Of a DNA stretch of 8,069 bases, positions 1 through 6,552 are shown in pieces. Source of the DNA: an uncultured Verrucomicrobia subdivision 3 bacterium. Its GTDB lineage: Bacteria; Verrucomicrobiota; Verrucomicrobiae; Limisphaerales; CAMLLE01. Under the pieces are notes generated by a model. That model worked only from the letters and a program-made list of their open reading frames with translations. It had not been told where the DNA came from and did not search any database. How positions within the stretch are numbered: position 1 is the stretch's first letter; the number at the start of each line of letters is the position of its first letter. The stretch lies in assembly GCA_946480555.1 (NCBI GenBank), contig CAMLLE010000114.1, positions 1 to 8,069 on the forward strand, given 5' to 3'. The position numbers and the translations under genes are program-made.

Positions 1-1844
1 GCGTCCATGAATCCGTAACTATGCAGGCCGATGCCGAGCATGTTCACGCCGAACCATGAGAACGACGTCACGATGTTGCCAAAGATCGCCAGGTTCATGA
101 TGCCCCGGTCGCGCAGCAATCCGCCCCAGCGCGCGTGCAGAATGATGGCATTCCAAATCACGATCAGCAGTGCGCCGTTCTCCTTCGGATCCCACCCCCA
201 GAAGCGGCCCCAAGATTGGTCGGCCCAAATGCCACCGAGCACTGTTCCAATGAAGCTGAAGAACGTCGCGAAGCAAACGATTGCGTAAACCATTCGCGAA
301 AGCGCCTTGCCGAGGTTCACGTCGCCCGATGTGCCTTTCCTGACGTTCGCCGTCAGCAACGGCGTGAAGATTCCGAGAACAACGTAAGCGATCGCCAGCG
401 CGCCCGCGATGAACGTGGCCGAGTAGCCGATCGTGATCGTGACGACATGCGTCGCGAGCCAGAAATTCGTGTCGAGCACCGCGCGGAGCATTATCATGGT
501 ATCGCCGCCAAGGGCGAGATTGTGCGCGATGAGCAAGGTGATGAATCCCGTCAACGCTGCCACCGCGGAGCCGAGGCCGACGCGATACACGCGTTCGAGA
601 ATCAACCCCAGCAGGCACGCGCCCCAGCCGATGAAGATGGCAGAGGAATAAAGATTGGTCACCGGCGGCCGGCCCTCGAGCACCATCCGAAACCCGATGC
701 CAAACGTGTGCACCACGAACGCAAGTGCGATGAGGTAAAACGCAGATTTGCGAAGCGATTCCGAAACGTTGGGCAGCGTTCCGAAAGTGAGCAACGCCCC
801 GCCGGCCAGCAGCAGCGCCACGATGTAGATGATCGTCGCATGCAGAAAGGCTTTCACCTGATTGAAATAGAATTCGGCGCGAGCCTTGGAAACTTCCTTG
901 CCGAATTTCGGTTCCAGCCATTTGCGATAATCCGAAACGGCGGTGTTGAAGCCGCTCGCGTCGCCCTTCGCATAACTGTCAGCCATGCGGGCAAACAGCG
1001 GCACCGCAGGATGCACTTCGTTTCCGGTCTGGAGCGTGTTGAGCACGCCGGCGCCAAAGTTCAGCCACGCGTTCCGGTCCTTCTCCGGCTCCAACGGCGG
1101 CAGCACCAACGGCTGAGCCAGGCTGTTAACGGCGTCAAACGGCCGCACGACGCGGGCAAAACGCTCGAGCGCGGCACGATCCGGAGCTTCACCCGATTGC
1201 TGCGCTTTGAACGCGGCGACACCAGCGGGCAGCGCGTCCTGGAATTCCCGGAGCAGGCCGGCCAGGCTTTCGGCGCCTTCCGGTTCAATGCTGTTTTTCA
1301 ACTTCTGGTAAAGGAACAGCGCGTTCGCGAGCTTCAGGATTTGTTTATCGTAGGTGTTGCGTTGCGCGTCCTCGAGCTCGCCAGCCTTCGTCGCCTGCGC
1401 CTGAATCTGGCTGAGCAGCGGCTGCAATTCCTCAAACGTGTAGTAGCGAAGGCCGGATTTCTCGATGCCCTTCTCCTCAAGCTTCAACTCGCTGAGAATC
1501 TCCGGGTGATGAATCAGGAAAATGGCGCGTGTGTCGGCCATTTCCGGTTTGAAGAAGACTTCCAGCAACCATTCGCTGGAGCGGAGCTTCTCCGGGTGAT
1601 GCCAGAACTTCCAGCTGGGAACAACCTCCAGCGGAACATCACCCGTGCTGCGCATTTGCAGCAACGAATTGCGCGCAGCAGAATCGAACGGCTGAATGCG
1701 GCCCTCCAGCAACACCGGCAGTCGGCCGAATTCCTTCGTCTGCAACGCGCCTTCCTTGTCATCGCGCGGCAGCATCACGACCGCGATCTCGATCCCGAAC
1801 AGCGCGAGGAAAAACCAGGGAACAATTTTTAGCAGACCTTTCAT
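1..1844 (-). CDS. ccsA: System II cytochrome c biogenesis protein CcsA/ResC with large N-terminal extracytoplasmic domain (3' end outside window)
   Basis: Heme-handling subunit of the System II cytochrome c synthetase. With ResB it moves heme across the cytoplasmic membrane and attaches it to apocytochrome c. The reading frame is open for 614 codons and leaves the window without a stop. An N-terminal hydrophobic segment (about residues 5-25) is followed by about 300 soluble residues. These begin with FGRLPVLLEGRIQPFD, the type of LPV..GR..P motif found before the CcsA part of fused CcsBA proteins. From about residue 333 the protein is a multi-helix membrane domain carrying the tryptophan-rich WWD heme motif WGRFWGWDPKE (545-555). 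Candidate heme-ligand histidines are H335, H466 and H608. The HSYGF sequence at 608-612 usually lies close to the C-terminus, so little is probably missing. The start ATG overlaps the resB stop (ATGA) and has a strong Shine-Dalgarno, which fixes it. Identity is secure. The role of the soluble domain is not. Confidence 0.93.
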   Translation of the reverse strand, partial: MKGLLKIVPWFFLALFGIEIAVVMLPRDDKEGALQTKEFGRLPVLLEGRIQPFDSAARNSLLQMRSTGDVPLEVVPSWKFWHHPEKLRSSEWLLEVFFKPEMADTRAIFLIHHPEILSELKLEEKGIEKSGLRYYTFEELQPLLSQIQAQATKAGELEDAQRNTYDKQILKLANALFLYQKLKNSIEPEGAESLAGLLREFQDALPAGVAAFKAQQSGEAPDRAALERFARVVRPFDAVNSLAQPLVLPPLEPEKDRNAWLNFGAGVLNTLQTGNEVHPAVPLFARMADSYAKGDASGFNTAVSDYRKWLEPKFGKEVSKARAEFYFNQVKAFLHATIIYIVALLLAGGALLTFGTLPNVSESLRKSAFYLIALAFVVHTFGIGFRMVLEGRPPVTNLYSSAIFIGWGACLLGLILERVYRVGLGSAVAALTGFITLLIAHNLALGGDTMIMLRAVLDTNFWLATHVVTITIGYSATFIAGALAIAYVVLGIFTPLLTANVRKGTSGDVNLGKALSRMVYAIVCFATFFSFIGTVLGGIWADQSWGRFWGWDPKENGALLIVIWNAIILHARWGGLLRDRGIMNLAIFGNIVTSFSWFGVNMLGIGLHSYGFMD

Positions 1845-2989
1845 GATTTCCTCCGTTTCATCGCAAACCCGACCAGGTGGATGCCGAATTGCGCGAGCAG
1901 GCCGGCGGATACGATCACACACGCGAGATACGGCGTGAGCCAGCTGGGATTGCGGACGACTTGCAGAATGCTGCCTTGATCGTCGGGATCAAAGCTGGAC
2001 TGATAATAGGTCTCGCCCTTGTAACGCAGGGGCGAATTCATCTTGATCAATTGCTGACGGTCTTCACCGGTTTCAGCATTTCGCACGCGGACAAGGCTGG
2101 AAAAGTTCTTTGGAATTTCCGTCCCCGGATAGCGGTCATGGTTGAACTCGATCAGCTGAACGCTGAACGGCTTGTAAAAACGCCGCAGCCGCAGCTCCAG
2201 CAAATAACGCTTTCCATCCAGCCGCAGTTCCTGCGGTTTGTTCAGAAACGCGGAGATCAAGTATGTGCCGGCGGAACCCTGCGCAGCGACCACTTCGAAC
2301 AACCCCGACGGCATGTCGCGCCGTGCCATTGTTGTTTCGTGCGGCAGCGGCTTCCAGAAAATGCCGCTGCCAACGCCAGCGGTCGCTTCGACGCGTTCAT
2401 AACCAGCAGCAGGCTCTTGAACCAGCGATGAGTTGGGCAGAAATTTCTTCACGGCGAGCTTGAATGGAAGGTCGGCGTGGCTGAATTCACCGCCGGTTCG
2501 CAGCCGATGCGACGGAATGCTGACCACGCGATCGGCTTTGGGATCGGACGTATCGGTGACTGCCAGCTCGAACTCGCGCGAGGCTTCGGTGTAATTCTTC
2601 GTTTCTCCTTCGCGCAAGTGCAGCACACTTTCGACGGCGAGGAAGTCCGTCAGCAACTGCCCGACGAGCAGCATGATCAAGCCGACGTGAATCAGGATGA
2701 TGCCAACCTTTTTCCAGCCGGATTTGTAGTAGCGGAAATGGGCGGCAATGAGGTTGATGATCATCAAGCCGCCGACCATGTAACCGCCGGGGAAGATGGG
2801 AATGCGAAGGTCCGAACCTTTCGGTTGCCAGAAGATGAAGAAGCTGCGGAAGAACTCGTTTTGGGCGCGGTACAGCCCGAGTTCAACCTGCGCGAGCGTG
2901 CCCCAGAACACCAGGACGAGTCCCAGCGCGAGCAGCACCACGGTCAACTTCAGCGACGTGAACAGGCGGACGATTCGATCCAGGATCAT
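1841..2989 (-). CDS. resB: Cytochrome c biogenesis protein ResB (Ccs1 family)
   Basis: Partner of CcsA in System II cytochrome c maturation. The family is thought to bind or chaperone reduced apocytochrome and to share heme handling. The 382-residue protein has the ResB layout. There are three early membrane helices at about 12-34, 64-84 and 94-116, then a large extracytoplasmic domain (about 117-348), then a last helix at about 351-376 followed by a basic tail (KRRKS). The late soluble part carries the family-like sequence PGTEIPKNFSSLVRV and then NSPLRYKGETYYQSSFDPD. Histidines at helix positions H101 and H371 are candidates for the conserved heme-associated histidines. It is shorter than Bacillus ResB (above 500 residues), so it is a compact form. 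It starts one base after the lipoprotein stop and has no clear Shine-Dalgarno, which points to translational coupling. Its stop overlaps the ccsA start. Confidence 0.92.
   Translation of the reverse strand: MILDRIVRLFTSLKLTVVLLALGLVLVFWGTLAQVELGLYRAQNEFFRSFFIFWQPKGSDLRIPIFPGGYMVGGLMIINLIAAHFRYYKSGWKKVGIILIHVGLIMLLVGQLLTDFLAVESVLHLREGETKNYTEASREFELAVTDTSDPKADRVVSIPSHRLRTGGEFSHADLPFKLAVKKFLPNSSLVQEPAAGYERVEATAGVGSGIFWKPLPHETTMARRDMPSGLFEVVAAQGSAGTYLISAFLNKPQELRLDGKRYLLELRLRRFYKPFSVQLIEFNHDRYPGTEIPKNFSSLVRVRNAETGEDRQQLIKMNSPLRYKGETYYQSSFDPDDQGSILQVVRNPSWLTPYLACVIVSAGLLAQFGIHLVGFAMKRRKS
1850..1854 (-). promoter_or_regulatory. Shine-Dalgarno site of ccsA inside the end of resB
   Basis: The minus strand reads GGAGG five bases before the ATG at 1844, inside the last codons of resB (K-R-R-K-S). 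It is the only textbook ribosome binding site among the three operon genes. It supports the ATG at 1844 and reinitiation coupled to the 4-bp ATGA overlap. Confidence 0.75.
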
Positions 2990-2990
2990 T

Positions 2991-4175
2991 TCAGTATTTG
3001 GAGGATTGAACGAATTTCTCGAACGCTTCCTTCTGCGCGCCGACCAGCTTCGCCTCGCCAGCCAGTTTGTAGAAGAAAGTCTGCGCGCCTTGCGGCACCA
3101 TCACGCCGACGACGCGCGTCGGCTGATTGTTGCGCGGATCAATTCCGGAAATATCGATGAGCGTTCCGTTGCCGAGCGGCTTGGCCTGCGATTTGATCTC
3201 GGCTTCGGGAGCTTCGGCCAATCCAATTTGCCGGCGCCAGCGATTCACATTCGCCGCGAAGCCGCCGCCGTCACCAGCCGATGAGCTGACATTCACGGCT
3301 GCTTCAGAATCGCCATCACGGACAATGAATTTCGCGACCAGGAATTGCCCACCGGCGATTTCCTGCCAGCCATCGGGAACGGTCCACTTGGGCTGGCCTT
3401 CGCGATTGATGGGGCCAGCGTTGGCGGTAGTCGCTCCCATGCCCATCCCCATTCCGTCCATTGGTGGATGCGATGCCGGCAACATTCCGGCATGCGGATC
3501 AGCCGACGGCGCCTGGTATTCAACAGATTTCAGGAACTCAATCAAAACAGGCTTTTGCGACGCGACGAGGTCAGAGTCGCCGGACATTTTGTAAAACCAC
3601 GCCATGCCGTCGCGATGCTGAATAGCGCCAAGCACCCGCATTGGATCGCCGCTGCCGGGATTGGTGCCGGCAATGTCGTAAAGCTCAGCTGGATTTCCGG
3701 CCACCTGGACAGACTCGGCGCTGTTCTTCAAATCGTTTTCGCCCAGCGGTTCCAATCCCACCTGGCCACGCCAGCGATTCACATTCGCCACCTCACCTCC
3801 GGCAGCGCCCGCGAGCGGAATCACGCTGAAGTCAGCTTGCTTGCCGTTCTTCTCAATCTTGAACGACGCGACACGCATTGAACCCGCCGGTGCTTCACTC
3901 CAGCCCTCCGGTGCCTTGTAGGTGATCTTGGGCCGGTTTGCCATCGCCATGGCCATATCCATGGAATTCGGCATCGTCGCGCCAGTTTCCGGGTGTCCCG
4001 GCGGCAATTGAGCCACCGGCGGCGCGGAACCTTCCTTGGGAACGACCGTCACGGTCGCTTCGTCGCGGCCGCAGCCGGCAAGGATCGCTAAGATCAGACC
4101 ACAGCCAGCGAATCGGCGCGCAGCGTCAACGCTGCGGAGAGTCTTCAAGGATCGAGATTGGAATCGTGGGTTCAT
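2991..4175 (-). CDS. Putative lipoprotein with tandemly duplicated domain and Met/His-rich linkers, first gene of the resB-ccsA operon
   Basis: Function unknown. The N-terminus has a basic stretch, a hydrophobic core (GLILAILAGC) and a lipobox with the lipidated cysteine at residue 35. The mature protein is therefore probably anchored on the outer face of a membrane. The rest is two copies of one domain, roughly residues 86-220 and 264-394. Both contain a P-x-GW start, an ANVNRWR(G/R)Q(V/I)GL core (NVNRWR at 131-136 and 309-314, offset 178), a DI(A/S)G segment, an MAWFYK or TFFYK strand and a C-terminal FL/FV-x-S helix ending in Y. Each copy is preceded by a flexible Met/His-rich linker (61-80 with MDMAMAMA, 225-247 with HPPMDGMGMGMG). 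The repeat suggests internal gene duplication. I recognise no characterised family. Location upstream of resB by one base suggests work linked to cytochrome c assembly or redox proteins. No clear Shine-Dalgarno precedes the ATG, which was chosen because it gives a complete lipoprotein signal. Confidence 0.85.
   Translation of the reverse strand: MNPRFQSRSLKTLRSVDAARRFAGCGLILAILAGCGRDEATVTVVPKEGSAPPVAQLPPGHPETGATMPNSMDMAMAMANRPKITYKAPEGWSEAPAGSMRVASFKIEKNGKQADFSVIPLAGAAGGEVANVNRWRGQVGLEPLGENDLKNSAESVQVAGNPAELYDIAGTNPGSGDPMRVLGAIQHRDGMAWFYKMSGDSDLVASQKPVLIEFLKSVEYQAPSADPHAGMLPASHPPMDGMGMGMGATTANAGPINREGQPKWTVPDGWQEIAGGQFLVAKFIVRDGDSEAAVNVSSSAGDGGGFAANVNRWRRQIGLAEAPEAEIKSQAKPLGNGTLIDISGIDPRNNQPTRVVGVMVPQGAQTFFYKLAGEAKLVGAQKEAFEKFVQSSKY
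3235..3255 (-). repeat. Copy 2 core of duplicated lipoprotein domain (21-bp exact direct repeat)
   Basis: These 21 bases are identical to 3769-3789, 534 bp away (exactly 178 codons). They encode the ANVNRWR core of the second domain copy. The surrounding DNA is much more diverged, so this marks either strong selection on the motif or local gene conversion within an old in-frame duplication. Confidence 0.85.
3769..3789 (-). repeat. Copy 1 core of duplicated lipoprotein domain (21-bp exact direct repeat)
   Basis: First-copy partner of 3235-3255, encoding ANVNRWR of the first domain. It is in the same reading frame and orientation. Confidence 0.85.
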
Positions 4176-4258
4176 GGTTGCTGTTTGACGGCAATACGGT
4201 AGCCGAGGGTGACACCGCTGCTCGTCTTTCTTTGCTGTTTGCAGGACATCTGTTGCAC

Positions 4259-4287
4259 ATCATCAGACAAAATGAGGCCGGTATCAA
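4259..4287 (-). promoter_or_regulatory. Candidate sigma-70-like promoter for the lipoprotein-resB-ccsA operon
   Basis: On the minus strand TTGATA (4287-4282, five of six matches to the -35 consensus) is followed after 17 bases by GATGAT (4264-4259, four of six matches to the -10). Transcription would begin near 4252 and leave a leader of about 75 bases before the ATG at 4175. The -35 lies immediately after the rho terminator stem, in its tail. Motif matching only; Verrucomicrobial promoters are poorly defined. Confidence 0.35.
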
Positions 4288-4292
4288 AGCAG

Positions 4293-4321
4293 AAGCACGC
4301 CAGGGTTCGCCTGACGTGCTT
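4293..4321 (-). terminator. Intrinsic terminator-like hairpin downstream of rho
   Basis: On the minus strand the RNA would form a 12-bp stem (AAGCACGUCAGG pairing with CCUGGCGUGCUU, one U-G wobble) around a 5-base CGAAC loop. A modestly U-rich tail (CUGCUUUG) follows. It begins 23 bases after the rho stop codon. On the plus strand the wobble becomes a C/A mismatch and no U-tract follows, so the orientation fits rho. It would separate rho from the downstream operon. Confidence 0.65.
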
Positions 4322-4344
4322 GCCAACTGAAACCGGAAACCCGC

Positions 4345-5910
4345 TTAACTGACACCCATGCTCAAAAGGAATTCAATATTGCTCCGGGTTTTTTTCAGCT
4401 TGTTCAGCATGAGTTCCATCGACTCGACCGGCGGCACACCCGTGAGCGCGCGGCGGAGGATGACGACCTTGTTGTATTCGTCCGGATGGTAGAGCAGTTC
4501 TTCTTTGCGTGTGCCGGAACGCTCGATGTTGATCGACGGGAATATGCGGCGATCGACGAGCGAACGGTCCAGATGCACTTCCATGTTACCCGTGCCTTTG
4601 AACTCTTCAAAAATGACTTCATCCATGCGCGAACCGGTATCGACCAGCGCCGTCGCAATGATCGTAAGCGAACCGCCCTCTTCGATGTTACGCGCTGCGC
4701 CGAAGAAACGTTTCGGCTTGTGAAGCGCATTGGCATCGACACCGCCGGACAGAATCTTGCCCGAGTGCGGCTGCACGGTGTTGTAAGCGCGGGCCAGGCG
4801 CGTGATGGAATCGAGCAGGATGACGACGTCGCGCTTGTGTTCGACCATGCGCTTGGCTTTTTCGATCACCATTTCGGCGACTTGCACGTGCCGCTCCGGC
4901 GGTTCATCAAACGTGGAGCTGATCACCTCCGCGCCGCGGCAGGTGCGTTCCATGTCAGTGACTTCTTCCGGGCGTTCGTCGATCAGCAGGATGAACAGAT
5001 ACGCCTCGGGATTGTTCTTCAGAATCGCATTGGCGAGTTTTTGCATGAGCACCGTTTTACCGGTGCGCGGCGGCGCCACGATCAATCCGCGCGAGCCTTT
5101 GCCGATCGGGCAAACGAGATCGAGAACGCGCGTGGAAAGCTCGTCCGAAGCGGTTTCCAGTAAGAAACGCTTGTTCGGAAACAGCGGCGTAAGATTGTCA
5201 AAATGCGTCTTGTCCTTCGCCTTTTCAGGATCTTCCGTATCGACGCCTTCCACCTTGAGCAGCGCGAAAAAACGCTCCTTGTCCTTCGGCGGACGAATCT
5301 GCCCGGCGATCAGATTTCCGGTCTGAAGATCGAACCGGCGGATTTGCGACGGCGAAACGTAGATGTCTTCCGGGCACGGCAGGTAATTGAAACTCTGCGA
5401 ACGCAGGAATCCGAAGCCTTCGGGCAACACTTCGAGAACGCCTTCGGAAAACAGCACCCCTGCCCGCTCGGCGTTCTTCTGCAGGATCTGGAAAATGACC
5501 TCGTGTTTGCGCATCGTGCCGAAGTTCTCGACGTTCAGCTCGCGCGCCATGTTGTTGAGGTCCGTCATCGACATCGCCTGCAGCTTGGCGATGTTCAGTG
5601 AAGCTGCGATGCGATCCTTGCCTCCGCCCTGTCCGTCCTGCTTCTCACCTTTCTTGGCCGGCGCGGAATAAGTTTCCGCATCGCTGTGTTCGATCGGCTT
5701 GGTTGGCGGCCGGAGTTCCTGCGTTTCTGGCGCGGGCGCCGCCTCAGGTTCCTGAACCGGAGCGGCCGCTGGCTTCGGCGTCTGGGGAGCGACCGCTTCG
5801 GGAGCAGATTCAGTGAGTGGCAGTTGCTCTGGCGATGGTTCTCGTTCAGCAGCGCGGGCCTTGGGCGCTCTCGGAGCCCTCGGCTTCTTCGTACTTGCTT
5901 TCGGTGGCAT
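4345..5910 (-). CDS. rho: Transcription termination factor Rho
   Basis: Hexameric RNA-dependent ATPase that loads on nascent transcripts and releases RNA polymerase. The 521 residues contain, in order: a low-complexity Pro/Ala/Glu/Lys-rich extension (about 1-100), a Rho N-terminal helical domain (about 103-150), and the cold-shock-like primary RNA-binding domain (about 151-245, with GFGFLR at 165-170 and the [12 protein letters not shown] signature). The ATPase core has Walker A APPRTGKT (279-286), the catalytic-glutamate segment DERPEE (E312), Walker B VVILLD (362-367), the Q-loop region [16 protein letters not shown], the R-loop region KGTGN (439-443), and the arginines matching E. coli R353 and R366 (R455, R468). 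All key residues are present, so it should be active. E. coli Rho has 419 residues; the excess is the N-terminal extension. The ATG at 5910 has only a weak GGAA upstream. Transcribed alone, with its own terminator. Confidence 0.98.
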   Translation of the reverse strand: MPPKASTKKPRAPRAPKARAAEREPSPEQLPLTESAPEAVAPQTPKPAAAPVQEPEAAPAPETQELRPPTKPIEHSDAETYSAPAKKGEKQDGQGGGKDRIAASLNIAKLQAMSMTDLNNMARELNVENFGTMRKHEVIFQILQKNAERAGVLFSEGVLEVLPEGFGFLRSQSFNYLPCPEDIYVSPSQIRRFDLQTGNLIAGQIRPPKDKERFFALLKVEGVDTEDPEKAKDKTHFDNLTPLFPNKRFLLETASDELSTRVLDLVCPIGKGSRGLIVAPPRTGKTVLMQKLANAILKNNPEAYLFILLIDERPEEVTDMERTCRGAEVISSTFDEPPERHVQVAEMVIEKAKRMVEHKRDVVILLDSITRLARAYNTVQPHSGKILSGGVDANALHKPKRFFGAARNIEEGGSLTIIATALVDTGSRMDEVIFEEFKGTGNMEVHLDRSLVDRRIFPSINIERSGTRKEELLYHPDEYNKVVILRRALTGVPPVESMELMLNKLKKTRSNIEFLLSMGVS

Positions 5911-5954
5911 ATATCAGATTTCCGTTTTCAAAGGGTTAAAGACAACAGCAGGTG

Positions 5955-5978
5955 AAAAATAAATGGCTCACCAAAGCC
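5955..5978 (-). promoter_or_regulatory. Small hairpin plus U-rich tract in the rho leader, possible attenuator
   Basis: On the minus strand GGCUU (5978-5974) can pair with GAGCC (5969-5965) around a UGGU loop, followed directly by AUUUAUUUUU (5964-5955). The stem is only 5 bp, but the U-rich run is the best in the region. The element lies 45 bases before the rho ATG. Autoregulation of rho in its leader is known in E. coli, where it is Rho-dependent; an intrinsic-type element here is inference. Confidence 0.35.
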
Positions 5979-6201
5979 CGACTCGAGCTGGATAATCGAC
6001 TGTTTGGTTAGTTCAAATTTGGAGTGACTACCAACCGGCAGCGCCCTGCAAGCCCTGAATCCAAATGTCTTCGCAAGGAATCTTGCAGTGAGTTCGGGCA
6101 CACGTTGGCGCAGTTTCCCCGGGGTGTCAACGATTTCTCCGGCAGATTTCCCTGATCAAACCGACGAACAACCATCCCCAAAAATCTTACTCTCAATTCT
6201 A

Positions 6202-6225
6202 CTACTCTTGATCTTAATCTCGATC
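6202..6225 (-). repeat. Degenerate hexanucleotide tandem repeat
   Basis: Read on the minus strand, four six-base units lie head to tail: GATCGA, GATTAA, GATCAA, GAGTAG. Weaker six-base phasing continues toward 6184. I believe similar GATTAA/GAGTAC-type hexamer runs occur between genes in Verrucomicrobial genomes; that is recollection, not shown here. The array is short, so chance cannot be excluded. Confidence 0.4.
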
Positions 6226-6552
6226 ACTGGCGCGACGAGGAGAGGGGGACGAATGCTCTGAACCCTCTCCATCTATCGCCCCATGGCTCGACAATTCTCC
6301 AACGAGATTCACGAGTTCCGCCGCGCTTCGCCGTGACTACTCGCCTTGGCTCCCTCCGAAGCTGAGGACGCAATGCATATCTCTCACAACCTCCTTCGCG
6401 ACCTCCGCGTGAAATTGTCCGCATCGAAACAGCTCGCGCCACGTTGCGTCCCGCGCGTCAATGCATCCTGAACGATCTGCGCCGGGAGAAATCTGTTGCA
6501 GACCTGGAGAACATGATCTTACCTGTGAGCAGAACGGGAGCTGGATTCATTC

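Larger units (their letters stand above)
5911..6552. other. Divergent intergenic region between rho and the pseudopilin gene, no convincing gene
   Basis: The 642 bases must hold the promoters of rho (minus) and of the pseudopilin gene (plus). Apart from the rho-leader hairpin and the hexamer repeat, I see only weak signals: a minus-strand TTGAAC at 6016-6011 with a poor TATCCA -10 16 bases later, a 5-bp hairpin at 6073-6086 (GCAAG/CTTGC) and an isolated CCCCGGGG palindrome at 6117-6124. The few short open frames on either strand have arginine- and serine-rich translations without any domain and no ribosome binding site. The stretch 6226-6480 has mixed composition and may be decayed sequence. 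Confidence 0.6.

Noticed and set aside
19..921. 300-residue minus-strand frame overlapping ccsA
   Set aside because: Arg/His-rich out-of-frame translation of the CcsA membrane domain; the true frame is open over the same bases with conserved motifs.
135..1832. 565-residue open frame on the plus strand opposite ccsA
   Set aside because: Arg/Gln/His-rich translation without domains. It is a mirror of the codon bias of ccsA, whose frame carries the WWD motif and helices.
2477..3160. 227-residue plus-strand frame across the resB/lipoprotein junction
   Set aside because: Antisense to two well-supported genes, low-complexity Gln/Arg/Glu-rich sequence, no ribosome binding site.
4126..4326. 66-residue minus-strand frame between rho and the lipoprotein gene
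   Set aside because: Overlaps the lipoprotein signal-peptide region in another frame and covers the terminator hairpin. No motif or ribosome binding site.
6117..6130. CCCCGGGG palindrome next to a minus-strand TTGACA
   Set aside because: A perfect -35 hexamer, but no acceptable -10 at 16-18 bases (CAACGT at 17), and an 8-base palindrome alone is not evidence of an operator.
6008..6442. Two small minus-strand frames (6008-6196 and 6224-6442) in the intergenic region
   Set aside because: Arg-rich products with no recognisable domain, no Shine-Dalgarno, and one runs up to the hexamer repeat. Short frames of this size are expected by chance at this GC content.
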